A stretch of 64,000 nt of DNA, from contig JBAMJV010003820.1 in the NCBI GenBank assembly GCA_037951105.1, forward strand, positions 180,490 to 244,489, in the 5' to 3' direction. The DNA comes from Echinarachnius parma. Lineage: Eukaryota > Echinodermata > Echinoidea > Clypeasteroida > Echinarachniidae. A model generated the notes under the pieces. It was not told the origin of the DNA and did not search any database. It was given only the letters and a program-made list of their open reading frames with translations. Both the position numbers and the translations under genes were made by a program. Positions 43,735-54,440 of the stretch are shown in pieces. Within the stretch, counting starts at the first letter, position 1; each line of letters begins with the position of its first letter.

Positions 43735-44120
43735 AGCTATTTTTTTGTTCATTCTTCTTTGTGTCATGTTAGTTTTCATTCTTCTTTCATTCTTTTCTTC
43801 TCTCTGCCCCTCTCATTTTCTTTTCCTCACTATTTACTTCACCTTACTTTTGTCATTTTTACTCTTTCATCCTCTTTTTCATTAAATTTTTATATATCTT
43901 AATATTTTCAAAATCTGTGTTCAGCCCATTTCAAGTCTCCAATATTTTTTTTTTTTACGTCTTACTCTTTCACGCTCTCTTATTATCTTTCTTTCCCTCA
44001 CTCTCTTCCTCAATCTATCTATCCATCTCTTTCTTTCAATCTGTTATTACTTTCTCCTTTTCTGTCTCTAGTTCTCTCAATCTTTTCTCCCCCCCCCCCC
44101 CCCCCCTCTCTCTCTCTCCC
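43735..44120. repeat. CT-rich stretch ending in poly-C
   Basis: Pyrimidine-biased strand with TTTCTTTCCCTCACTCTC-like words. It ends in about 16 C and TCTCTCTCTCTCCC. It forms a strong acceptor-like CCCTCTGTCCAG at 44128 but no supported exon follows. 43330-43735 holds nothing recognised. Confidence 0.8.
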
Positions 44121-44166
44121 TCTGTCCAGGTGAACCGGGTGCATAACTGGGCTGTCAAATTGATTA

Positions 44167-44465
44167 GGCAAAACCAAATATTTGGTCACGGATTGAAGCT
44201 CACCAGCTCACGTACACGTGCATGTACGCAATGGAATGCTTCCAACTACACCCAAACCTGTATGAGTAACAGCCAACCTGTCTATAGCAGCCAACCTGCC
44301 TATAGCAGCCACTAAAAGTAATCTCCTGCAGAGAAAAAGAATGTTATAGAACCTCTTTCTTGGTAAGACCAAATATTTGGTCACGGATCAAACTAACAGC
44401 TCACGTACACGTAAATGTATGCAATGAAATGCTTCCAAGTTCCAACTACTCTCAAACTTGTGTGA
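44167..44465. repeat. Tandem segmental duplication, ~197 bp apart
   Basis: ACCAAATATTTGGTCACGGA, CAGCTCACGTACACG and GAAATGCTTCCAA recur at 44170 and 44367. The interval includes R-I internal units. Confidence 0.8.
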
Positions 44466-44613
44466 GTGGCCACCTGTCTATAGCAGCCACTAAAAGTAAT
44501 CCCCTGCAGAGAAAAACAGAGAATGTTATAGTACCTGTCTATAGAGGTCACCTGTCTACAGTGGCCACGTTTCTTGTTTCCTTTAGGTGATCACTATACA
44601 CAGGTTTGACTGT
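44256..44613 (+). mobile_element. R-I element, rearranged copy
   Basis: Several AGCCAACCTGYCTATAGCAG units, then TAATCYCCTGCAGAGAAAAA. The right end CTTTAGGTGATCACTATACA...CAGGTTTGACTGTA matches 12945 and 52240-52268. The left end is replaced by the duplication. Confidence 0.65.
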
Positions 44614-44699
44614 AGTTCCTTTTCTATCAATCCATCCTTCTCCATGTATTGTAAAGTATAACCTGTCTTCGAGGCCACCTGTCTGGTTTTATTCCTTAA

Positions 44700-44783
44700 C
44701 TCCTTGAGTGCCAAGCTCGCATTTTTGTGAGTTACAATACACGCAAATGCCATAGAGCCTTATAATCCCTGGCACGTTAAGAG
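44700..44783 (+). mobile_element. R-C element (84 bp)
   Basis: TTAA 44696-44699, CTCCTTGAGTGCCAAGCTCG ... CCCTGGCACGTTAAGAG, TTAA 44784-44787. That last TTAA also begins an R-A fragment (AAGACTGGTTCCAAAAATAC) reaching about 44870. Confidence 0.8.
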
Positions 44784-44915
44784 TTAATCAACTGGCACAA
44801 GACTGGTTCCAAAAATACTCAGGCTGTGGTCTATGGAGAATAAAGGTTCTAGCAAAATCATATATAGAGTTGAACTGAAATATTTCCTAGCTAAAGCTTT
44901 GACTAGGGTACTGTA

Positions 44916-45565
44916 ATGCTACAGTCACAAATGGTCCGATTTGGGCTACGGCGCCCGTACGATGCCACTTTTAGGTGAAATCTTGCAGGAATCTTGCGGC
45001 GCCCGCACGGGTGCCGTGGCTATCGTACGGTCGCCGTTGCATTTTTCCTCGCCGTACGATGTCAAAAATTTGTTTAACGCGGAGTTAAAACAAAAAATGC
45101 ATCGTACGATTTTTTACTTGCCGTAAGCCCGTAGACACAGCGTAGAGAGCATCGCACGGGCACCACAAGGGCATCGCACGGGCACAGCACAGACACAGCG
45201 TAGAGAGCATCGCACGGGCACCACAAGGGCATCGCACGGGCACAGCACAGACATCGCAGCCTTTTTTTTCGAATATCGTACGATTTTGAGACAGAAAATT
45301 TGGCCACTCAAATCGTACGGGTACCGTGGAGTCACCGTAAGAGTACCGTAAGGCACCCGTACGGGCACTTAGTTTGTGTTCACAGGGGCCGTGCGATTTA
45401 TGTTTTATTTTAAGACAAAGGTCATCGTACGGGGCCCGGAGAATATGTGACTGCTACTCTAAAATACCACTGACATCGTACGATATCACGATTTCCCAAA
45501 ATCGTAGAAAATCCGCCGTAGGGAGAAAAATCGTACGGCGCCCGGACCATTTGTGACTGTAGCAT
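44916..45565. mobile_element. TA-flanked element, 650 bp, dense in CGTACG
   Basis: TA 44914-44915 and 45566-45567 flank perfect inverted ends ATGCTACAGTCACAAATGGT...CCG / its complement. The interior is CpG-rich, with about ten CGTACG sites and ATCGTACGAT-like words. It has a perfect 58-bp direct duplication (45133-45190 and 45191-45248). Non-coding. The TA target fits Tc1/mariner-type mobilisation. Confidence 0.8.
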
Positions 45566-45904
45566 TATATAGCTAACTTCTAACTAGCCCGTAATCTACA
45601 TGTACATGTATATTCATAACCCTATGGACATGGCACCGTGAGCTGGCAAGAAAATTATGAAATTAATTTTAATTTTTCTTCCTTCTTATCTGTCTATCTC
45701 TAATTCCTCTTTTCTACTCCTGTGTGTATGGATAAAACCCTCTATTTCATCTCTCTTAGTATTTTTTTAAATCTATTGCAGTGCAAAAAATTAAACAAAA
45801 TCTATATATTCGTCCACAGAGACAAAGGGGATGCCACTCACATTGCATGGGCACGAATCGTCGTCGCATTGATGATCGATGAAAATATGCATCTTGTCTA
45901 GCGG

Positions 45905-46655
45905 ATACACATGGGGTTATAGGTACAGTGTGTGCATGCATAGTTCTAACTACTAATGTTTTTTTTATTATGATCTGTCTCGCAGTGGTGTTTTTTTAAT
46001 TACCCATTTAAGATGATTTGTATTTCTTTATAAAAAATGAACTGTTCATGATCGCTGTAAAGATGTGTCTTGCCTGTCTCACCATGTACATTACACATGG
46101 GGGTACAGGTGCAGTGTTTTTTTTAAATTATGATCTGTCTCGTAGTGTTTTTGTTTTTTATTGCCAGTTCAAGATAATTTGATTTCTCTAATAAATGAAT
46201 TGTTCATGATCACTGTAAAGATGTGAATTGCCTGGCTCATCATTGTACAATACATATGGGGGGTGTTCCACAAAGATCCTAAGTTGAACTTAACTCTAAG
46301 TTGGACTTAACAAGTATGGAAAGCCATTAGTTTCCTTGATTTTTTGTTTGTAAAAGTCCTTTTTCAAAGGCATAACATGTTAATTCAAATCATGAATATT
46401 TTCTATTATCAAGGAGATTTCATGTTCTTGATGCAACATTTATGAAAAGTCTACAAATTCTTGTTTTTTGCTTTGGAATATATTTTATTCCAAGACTACA
46501 AATGGCTTTCCATAATATTTAAGTCCAACTTAGTGCTAAGTCCAACTTAGTGCTAAGTTCAACTTAGGATCTTTGTGAAACACCCCCATTGAGGTATAGG
46601 TACAGTGTGTGCATGCATTGAACAGTAAATGTTTTTTTTAATTATGATCTGGCCT
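45905..46655. repeat. Tandem repeat, ~190 bp, third unit invaded
   Basis: CACATGGGGTTATAGGTACA...GTGTG...ATTATGATCTGTCTCG...AATGAACTGTTCATGATC marks units near 45905 and 46093. The third is split by R-F (46258-46587) and by the hAT-like MITE (46661-47016). Confidence 0.75.
46258..46587 (+). mobile_element. R-F element, complete (330 bp)
   Basis: GGGGGGTGTTCCACAAAGAT...CCTAAGTTGAACTTAACTC and TTAGGATCTTTGTGAAACAC...CCCC inverted ends. Near the right end, TAAGTCCAACTTAGTGC is partly duplicated. Confidence 0.85.
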
Positions 46656-46660
46656 ACAGT

Positions 46661-47016
46661 TAAGGCTGTTGATTTCGGGTATATTTACTACCCGGGACTC
46701 GCGATAATTTTTCGGGCGAGTCCCGGGTACCCGAAATTTATCCATTTGTTGATTTCGCTATAGGCATGTCACGCCGCTGGGAAAACATGTTCATTCAAGT
46801 GACAAAAATGCAGCGCATTTATGACAATAAATCATCTTCTAAAATACAGCAAAGAGGGAAAAAGGAATGAAAATAAAATGAGAGTGGGCAGATAACTCAG
46901 GCGTTCAAAAAGGGGACTTTTTGCTTTTTTTTCGGGATATCGAGTATCGATTTTTGCGCCCGGGACTCGATATTTTTCGGCGGGACCCGGGTACCCGGGA
47001 CTCGTCAACAGCCTTA
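46661..47016. mobile_element. hAT-like MITE (356 bp) with perfect 8-bp target duplication
   Basis: CCTACAGT at 46653-46660 and 47017-47024 flanks TAAGGCTGTTGA and TCAACAGCCTTA. Subterminal GC-rich palindromes (ACTACCCGGGACTCG, CGAGTCCCGGGTACCCG, CGGGTACCCGGGACTCG) lie on both sides of an AT-rich centre. An 8-bp duplication and short TIR are typical of hAT. Confidence 0.85.
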
Positions 47017-47044
47017 CCTACAGTATACAAATGATGCACAGGCA

Positions 47045-47235
47045 TGAGTGGATAATAATAATAAATAATAATAATAATATCAATTTAAAATTTGTATTTT
47101 CTTTTTTTTAAATGAAAGAATTTTTTTTTTTTTTTTTTTTTAATGATATAACAAAATTTATATCAATTTTAAAATTAAATTTTTTATTTTTTTTAAATGA
47201 TATAAATTTTATTTAAACAACAATTTTTTTTTTGA
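47045..47235. repeat. AT-rich low-complexity (poly-T, TAA)
   Basis: TAATAATAATAAATAATAA then several T-runs, the longest about 24. Confidence 0.9.
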
Positions 47236-47394
47236 TCCACGAAATATGCCTGTGCAGCATTTGTTTTATAAAATGAGCGCAAAAAAATGTGAAAATCAAA
47301 CTAAAGTGAGCCATGCATCAGTAAAATACTTTTACACGCTAATTGACCAATCAGAATGCAGGGATTCTTCTACCCATTTTATAATATTTTCTGT

Positions 47395-47485
47395 ATAACC
47401 CATTCAAGATTATTTGATTTCTGTACAATAATGTGCACTTTCCAAGTATTTGGGGGGACCCGTCCTGAACGGGTCGGGTTAACCC
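47395..47485. mobile_element. R-A element
   Basis: TAACCCATTCAAGATTATTT ... CCAAGTATTTGGGGGGACCC...GTCCTGAACGGG...GTTAACCC. Confidence 0.55.
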
Positions 47486-48102
47486 ATTAAGGAATTCAAC
47501 AAACATAAGATAGCTCATGATTGCCTCTATTCAAAATATTGTTTTGGCAAATAATTCTACACAGATTTCTACTGATATTACTACTATAATAGTTCAACAA
47601 AATAAATCTTTGTATTTTAAGAGCAATTACTCATCAAAAACCTCACAAAGACCAAAACAATCGCTCTTCCTGTGACTTCCCTTTCCAAACATTCTCAAGA
47701 AAAGGAAAGCCATGGATTAGTTTAAATTCACATGACATGTTTTAAAAAGATCTTAAAGGAAACTGTATTTTTTTTTTTTTTACAGATTGTATTATCAAAT
47801 GTCCTAGTCCTTCAATTGCATGCACATTTTTGTTTCATCAAAACAATCAGCACTTACACAATTTTCAAAATTATTCTTGAAGACAGTAAAGAGAAGCACT
47901 TCACAATAAATATTGGGAAATACTACAATGGCAAGGTATTGGAGGAGATGGTTATATTTTTAGCAATTAGAAATACATGCAATATAAATTACTCTTATAG
48001 TTCTGAGGAGAAACTCAACAAATACATCGGGACCAACTATAATTTGCCAAAATCATTATTTTTGGACCCACTTTTCAGAAAAACAATCAGAATTGCAGAT
48101 TA

Positions 48103-48485
48103 ATATAACAAATTATTCCTGCAGTTCAGTCAATAAACACACACCCCACCTCCCCCCTTTCCACATTTTCACCAAAGCAATCACAAAATGTAGATTTTCA
48201 TTGACAATTTCCCCTGCAATTCAGACAATAAACTCCCACCCCACCTCCCCCCTCCCAAATACAAATGATTTTTTACAACCTACCCTCCCAAACTCAGTCC
48301 CACATTTTCACCAAAGCAATCAGAAATGCAGATTATAAACAATAATTATTCCTGCAATTCAGAAGATAAACACATACCCAACCTCCCCCCCCCCCCCCCC
48401 GATGCCCACATTTTCACCCAAGCAATCACAAATGTAGATTATCGTCAACAATTATTCCTGTAGTCCAGACAATAAACTCACGCTC
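48103..48485. repeat. Tandem repeat, ~95-140 bp x 4
   Basis: TTCCTGCAATTCAGACAATA units near 48115, 48209, 48348 and 48455. They share CCCCACCTCCCCCC, CACATTTTCACCAAAGCAAT and ATGYAGATTAT. One unit carries a pure C-run. Confidence 0.8.
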
Positions 48486-48489
48486 AAAA

Positions 48490-49560
48490 AGAAGAAAAAT
48501 TTGGCCACTTCTGGTATGGCTATGCGTTCGAACAAATGATGAATATTTCCTCAGATTGGTGGATTAGCGACTTGTCGCAAATGTTTGCCATTCGGTTTAT
48601 AGTGGAGGGGGCACTTCGGCCCTTGCGAGAAAAAGTCCCTTTCACACAATAACAAAATGTTTGATTTCAATAATGATTCCAATCCAGCCATCTTTAGTCT
48701 TTACTCAGTCCGAAGCAAAGTGGAATCATGATGAATTTGTCTTTTGCATCACAAATGTATCTAGATTTGCAATTTGTTTATGTATTTTGTTCATGTGTGT
48801 AGATTACATCTGTACCCATTATCAAGCTTTCATAGAATTGGAAAGTTAATTTGTTCCAGTGAGATTTTAATAACATATTAAAGATACGGCCCTCAATATA
48901 TTAACTCCTTGGGAATTGCAAAATTTAGTAGTGAGTGGGTTAAACCATAATAAAAATTGTCTTTCAAACAAGATATTTAACCCAAATTGAGTCTGCTGGA
49001 ATCATAATCGGAAACAAACTATTTTGTTCGTGTGAAGGGACCCTCTATCCTACAATCACAAACACTCCTAGGTGGCGACAGGGGATGAGTGTTCCAAAAG
49101 TACTTTGAACGAGCTTTAATAGCGATAGCGATTTAGAGTCCAAGATATTCCTTTGTATAAATAAATATTGCTCAGATATTTCTGTCATTTACCTTCACAC
49201 TATAGTGCAATCTTATGCTTTGGATTTTAGATCTTGATTAAAAAGGGACTGAAGTTTGATGAAAATCCTGTATGACAATAACAAGTACAATCTACAATGT
49301 TGTGTCAATTAAAGTAACCATTTCATAAATTATCCTTCCAAATTTGTATTTTCTAATTTTATAGACTAAAGGACAACATTCTACATGTACTGTACCTATT
49401 TTTAAGCATCATTTGCAAAAGCGTTGGGTGTGTACAGAAAGACAGTCTTACTTATGTTAATCTCACAGAACTAACAATTAATTCAACAACTGATCAAAAG
49501 AAGAATGTCTTGAAGTCCGATTTAGATGTTTCTAATGACTGTTGATTATGCAACCTGGAG
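48490..49560. other. No gene recognised
   Basis: Mostly AT-rich. An R-B end (TTAACTCCTTGGGAATTGCA...GAGTGGGTTAA) is at 48900-48942. 48500-48640 is a small mixed block with GACTTGTCGCAAATG and GGGGGCACTTCGG. Confidence 0.35.
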
Positions 49561-49568
49561 AGCAAATT

Positions 49569-49810
49569 GTCAGAAACTATAAATATCACAGACTTTTCTG
49601 ATCAATCACCTTGGTTTAATTTCATAACCTACAGTAAGCAGTATAAACAGTTTCCTTTGCTTTGGGGTAATTACTGGAGGAGTAGGGAAAATGATCAGAA
49701 ACTATAAATATTGGAAACTTTTCTGATTTCATGACCTTAAGTTTGCAGTTCAAACAGGTTTCCTTTTGCTTGTGGGTAATTACGGCTCGAGTGGCTGTGA
49801 TAATGACCAT
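49569..49810. repeat. Tandem duplication, ~123 bp x 2
   Basis: GTCAGAAACTATAAATATCA and ATCAGAAACTATAAATATTG start the units. Both contain ACTTTTCTGAT, AACAGKTTTCCTTTGCTT and GGGTAATTAC. Confidence 0.75.
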
Positions 49811-49829
49811 CGTAACCCCGTTCTTGTTT

Positions 49830-50212
49830 TTCAGAGGAAGTGATAAGGAAGTGCTTAGGGTGGGTATATTGAATGATGTCCTACATTCATAATTACAACT
49901 ATAAAAAAAAAAAAAAAAAAAAAAAAAATGTTTGAAATAACTATTTGTTTTTGTTTGTTAGGTAAAATAGTAAGTGCTCCAAAATATTGTAGCATAACAA
50001 AAACAAAAACAATTCGGGCAAAATATTGTTGCATTTTTAAAACATATACTGTACCCATGTTAAAATACTTAACCATTTTCTCTCCTCAACAATTGCAAAA
50101 TGTAAGCAATGTTTCTTATCTGTTTCTTCTCTTCGTCTTTTTCAGAGGAAATGATTAGGAAATATTTTGGGTGGATACATTGAATAATGTCCTACATTCA
50201 TAATCATATATT
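49830..50212. repeat. Direct duplication 310 bp apart
   Basis: TTTTTCAGAGGAAGTGATAA...TTGAATGATGTCCTACATTC at 49830 and 50140. A 27-A run (49900) lies between. The TTTTTCAG ahead of each copy looks like a splice acceptor but the frames close quickly. Confidence 0.75.
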
Positions 50213-50424
50213 TTGTTTGTATATAGTGAGTTATCAAAATGATCAATCTTTGTATAAATACCACTAAGATAAATAGCAAAAAAAAAAAACAGCATTTCAA
50301 AATATCAGAATTGTTATCAGTTGATTAATAAGCATGTTTTGGGTGTTGAGGAGAGCATGCATGATATCATGTAAACATCCTGCCCAAACACAGATAAGAC
50401 TCACAAGTCAGCTATTATGTCTTG

Positions 50425-50640
50425 GGCAAAATCCAAAACCACAAGAATATCTAGAAGTAAATAATTATATTTCTTGATTTTAAAAGAACAGTTTCATTTT
50501 TCGAAAAATAATGCCTTAGTCAATATTGAAAGCCACAAGAGTTTCTAGATTCAAGTAAATAATGATATTTCTTAATTTTAAAGCAACAGTTTTGTTTTCG
50601 AAAAATAAAGCCTTGGTCAAAATCAAAAGCCAAAGTTGGG
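50425..50640. repeat. Tandem duplication, ~103 bp x 2
   Basis: AAGCCACAAGAGTTTCTAGA...AGTAAATAATTATATTTCTT...CGAAAAATAATGCCTTAGTC in both units. 50640-51290 holds nothing recognised. Confidence 0.75.
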
Positions 50641-51300
50641 AAATATGTGTTTTAATGAAAACAGATCATACAATTTCACCAGTCATATACCATAGTATAC
50701 CTAATTATAGTAGATAACTGTCTTGAAACTACGCTGAATAACCAAGTCTAAAGTTCTAAAATGATGACACCTAATTTTTCTTTGTACTTCATGAAATAGT
50801 AGTAAACATAATGTATATAAGCTATTTATAGGATGATAAACCCTTTATATACATCATCAAACTAAAATATTAAATCTTGCTTTCAAAGTATAAATGCCTG
50901 ATATCATTACAAATCTTCTTCTGTTTTTTTTTCTTTCTTTTTTCTCTCTTATTTTAAAGTTTGCAATATGTGCCTATAACCTCTTGCACAGGTCATATCC
51001 AGATGTGTTAAAAAAAAGACTTAATAAAGAGGCCAAAGTTCATAAAAATCTACTTCAATTTTTGTTGCAAAATTGTTTATAACTCATGTGGCTACATCCT
51101 CTAGCATGGGGCACTTCCAGGATGCATTTTATTTTGATGCGGTTGGTGAGTGTGGTGGGTGAGTGTGCGACTGACTGCGGTATCAGGGTCTTGGAGTTTT
51201 CCTTGCCCGCACGTTCGTTAGCCCCTTGATACTCCCAACTTCCTGGTACATGTAGAGCGTTAGGAAGAAGACGAAAAACTACAAAAGCCAGTAACATGCA

Positions 51301-52182
51301 GCCAACCTGTCTATAGTGGCCACCAAAGATGATCACATGAAGACATACCGCCAACCTGTCTATAGTGGTAACCAAAGATGATCCCATGAAAACATACCGC
51401 CAACCTGTCTATAGTGGCCACCAAAGATGATCTCATGAAGACATACCGCCAACCTGTCTATAGTGGCCACCAAAGATGATCCCATGAAGACATACCGCCA
51501 ACCTGTCTTTAGTGGCCACCAAAGACGATCCCATTAAAACATACCGCCAACCTGTCTATAGTGGTAACCAAAGATGATCCCATGAAAACATACCGCCAAC
51601 CTGTCTATAGTGGCCACCAAAGATGATCCCATGAAAACATACCGCCAACCTGTCTATAGTGGCCACCAAAGATGATCCCATGAAAACATACCGCCAACCT
51701 GTCTATAGTGGCCACCAAAGATGATCCCATGAAAACATACCGCCAACCTGTCTATAGTGGCCACCAAAGATGACCCCATGAAAACATACCGCCAACCTGT
51801 CTATAGTGGCCACCAAAGATGATCCCATGAAAACATACCGCCAACCTGTCTATAGTGGCCACCAAAGATGATCCCATGAAAACATACCGCCAACCTGTCT
51901 ATAGTGGCCACCGAAGATGACCCCATGAAAACATACCGCCAACCTGTCTATAGTGGCCACCAAAGATGATCCCATGAAAACATACCGCCAACCTGTCTAT
52001 AGTGGCCACCAAAGATGATCCCATGAAAACATACCGCCAACCTGTCTATAGTGGCCACCAAAGATGACCCCATGAAAACATACCGCCAACCTGTCTATAG
52101 TGGCCACCAAAGATGATCCCATGAAAACATACCGCCAACCTGTCTATAGTGGCCACCAAAGATGATCCCATGAAGAGATATG
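51301..52182. repeat. Minisatellite array, 49 bp x 18, exact period
   Basis: GCCAACCTGTCTATAGTGGC starts every unit, every 49 bp from 51301 to 52134, without one indel. Later units form a three-unit higher-order pattern (GATGACCCC variant in units 10, 13 and 16). Confidence 0.97.
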
Positions 52183-52268
52183 GAACCTGTCTGAAGAGGT
52201 CACTTGTCTACAGAGACCACTCTTCTTGTTTCCCTTAGGTGATCACTATATTGACAGGTTTGACTTTA
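52183..52268 (+). mobile_element. R-I right end attached to the 49-bp array
   Basis: ATGGAACCTGTCTGAAGAGG...TTCTTGTTTCCCTTAGGTGA...GACAGGTTTGACTTTA matches the right ends at 12900-12945 and 44570-44613, so the array is the internal part of an R-I element. Confidence 0.7.
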
Positions 52269-52388
52269 GATGGAAGAGTTAGGGTAAGCTACATTAGCTA
52301 CCGTCCTCATGGTTAACCTTGCAGTTGCACCCCCCTCCCCTACACCCCAAAACCTGTCTATAGGGATCACTTGTCTAGAGTTATAACC

Positions 52389-52470
52389 CTAACCCCTTGC
52401 CTTCAAACCTGGTGGGCTATGTACAAAGTCTATGGGGATTTCACAATCTCAAAGGGAACATGTTACATTG
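52389..52470 (+). mobile_element. R-B element
   Basis: CCCCTTGCCTTCAAACCTGG...GGGCTATGTACAAAGTCTAT...CAAAGGGAACATGTTA. Confidence 0.65.
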
Positions 52471-52959
52471 TCAAATGAATGAACATGTTTACTTTGAATG
52501 CTCATTATTTATAGGTAAAAAAATATAATTTATTATATACATAATGATGTACACAGGTGTGTACATAACATACAGAGGGTAATGTTACACCTGTTTATGC
52601 ATGCTCATCAAAAACAGGAAATATTACAATAATTATAATATTGAACAAGTTTGTTGCAAAGGAGGATGTTACAAAATGTGGTATATGCATTACGAACGGG
52701 AAATAATTTTTACAATGACGTTTAATACATACATGTATGTACAGGACATAAGGAAAATGATTTAAAAGGTGGAATGTTCATTTTAAAAAGTGGAAGTTCC
52801 TTTTTTTAAAAGGAACCAAAAGTGAGAATTGAAGAAGAAAAAAAAGTATCATATCCTGAATTAGGAAAAAAATAGATAACAATTATCTTACAAACAGGTT
52901 TCAAACACATGTTGATTAGAAGTCCACAATTAACTCATTCAGCCACAGTTAATATGGAA

Positions 52960-53195
52960 TACAGGACTCTCCACAAGCACTTGCCTAATCGCCAGGGGCA
53001 ATTTGGTCTAAAATGGTTTAATTTGGTTGCCCAATTGGGCAACTACCATTTTAGTTCAAGTACAAAAGAAATATTTGATTCCTTAAAAAAATGTGGTAAA
53101 TCTCATCTAGAAGTAACTGGGGAAGTAAAATTTCTGTTCGGGCAAGTAAAACTTGAACATTTTATGATTCTACTTTCACAAATAGGCCAGTAAAG
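52960..53195 (+). repeat. Degenerate repeat with palindromic core
   Basis: Contains a perfect 18-bp palindrome GTTGCCCAATTGGGCAAC (53026-53043) inside CTAAAATGGT...ACCATTTTAG. A 94-codon frame is open, but the same words occur at 880-1010, so this is probably a decayed repeat rather than a gene. 52480-52950 has nothing recognised. Confidence 0.35.
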
Positions 53196-53231
53196 GAAAA
53201 AGGTTCGTTATTGGGGAGGCTTGGGTTTTAA

Positions 53232-53432
53232 AGGGATCTAGTAACCTTGTGGGCAAGTGCAAAAAGTGATGAGTGATTATAATAAAATGTGTATTGGAGT
53301 GATCTGATATGTCCACAAAGTAATGTGTGAAAATTTCACGTTAATTGGATGGTTTTGGGCCGAGATATGAGCAAAAATGCAATAAAAGTTCCAATTAAGT
53401 TTTGAGGATTTGGACAATGTTACTAAGTCCCA
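53232..53432 (+). mobile_element. R-D internal-deletion derivative (201 bp)
   Basis: TTAA 53228-53231 and 53433-53436. AGGGATCTAGTAACCTTG and GGACAATGTTACTAAGTCCC ends kept, half of the interior lost. Confidence 0.8.
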
Positions 53433-54075
53433 TTAATATGAAATTTCCATAGACCTCGATCAGCCAACCAATTGCGATGGGGTTAAGAAATGTACGCAGG
53501 AGGAAATGGGAAATACATGGGTATGAAGTCAAACTTGTTGTTTTGACTCTATCTTATTATCAATTCATGATCATACATTGTAATTAGCAAAACAGAAACC
53601 AGGGCAATTCCTTGTGACATAAAATATCTGGCATAATCTGGCATAATGACACTTTCACTTCTAGTTCTAGAGAGTCAGTCAAACATATTTTATTTTAACT
53701 ATTAAAGGTTGAGTGAATAATGAAACTAACCATTGCTCATGCTCATAATACAAACAAATAGTCGGGGAGACATGAGCATAATGCCATATAATAATAATTG
53801 ATTGAGTTCCTTCGTGAATTCAAATCAAACATGCTCACTACACCCGAAAAATTGAATGAAAATATGATATATTAATGGTATTCTATTAATTTCATAGTAA
53901 ACAAGTTAACACATTTAACCTGTTCAAGATTATTTGATATATAAAGGCAAAATGAAATAGACTCCAGCCATTTTAATTAATTTGTTGGGTCAATATACAT
54001 ATTTTATATAACTTTTCCAATACTGATATTTGGCTTTTTAAAAGCATATTAATGATAATAATAATAATGGGTACT

Positions 54076-54298
54076 TGATGACACACGCGGTACCCCGGGG
54101 TACCGTTGTACCCCGGGGTACCGCGTTGTTTAGCGCCATCTTGTGTCCACTTAAAGCACAACCGTATTGCGTTGTGCATGCAGTGCAGCGCGCGCTTTCA
54201 TGCACGCTATACCCCGGTACAGCCCTAAAAAATAAATAAATAATTAAACAAAATGGCGGATATTCGTTTGGTACCCCAGGGTACCATTTATGTCATCA
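54076..54298. mobile_element. Putative TIR element with GGTACCCCGGGGTACC ends
   Basis: TGATGACACACGCGGTACCC...CGGGGTACC at the left and GGTACCCCAGGGTACC...TTTATGTCATCA at the right are imperfect inverted repeats. Inner GCGCCATCTTGTG/AAAATGGCGGA also pair. GC-rich within AT-rich DNA. Confidence 0.5.
54086..54125. other. 40-bp hairpin of two 18-bp arms
   Basis: CGCGGTACCCCGGGGTAC, four-base loop CGTT, then the exact complement. Each arm is itself largely palindromic. Confidence 0.95.
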
Positions 54299-54329
54299 TA
54301 GAGAGCAAATTCCGATAAAGTCTCCAAGC

Positions 54330-54440
54330 GCTATCATTATTACCCCGGTCAACGGAAACACACTGCAATCATTCCTGCACACGCAGTGCACATTTTCCAC
54401 TCCCTAGGGAGTATTTCAGCCAGTTGCTTGTAAGAACATT
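54330..54440 (-). mobile_element. R-H (SINE-like) fragment
   Basis: CAAGCGCTATCATTATTACC...GCACATTTTCCACTCCCTAG...GGAGTATTTCAGCCAG, as at 30790 and 39655. Confidence 0.5.

Noticed and set aside
44128-44315. Strong acceptor-like CCCTCTGTCCAG followed by an open frame
   Set aside because: Produced by a CT microsatellite; the frame runs through a duplicated transposon segment and has no donor.
44941-45556. Several frames on both strands in the CGTACG element
   Set aside because: Overlapping frames on opposite strands inside a TIR element with no transposase motifs.
47732-48103. 123-codon plus-strand frame with an acceptor-like TTTTTACAG inside
   Set aside because: AT-rich, no recognisable motif; a frame of this length is expected once or twice by chance in 64 kb, and the GTATTG donor is weak.
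51301-52182. CRISPR-like array (regular 49-bp period)
   Set aside because: The whole unit repeats with no variable spacers, and the context is eukaryotic; it is a minisatellite.
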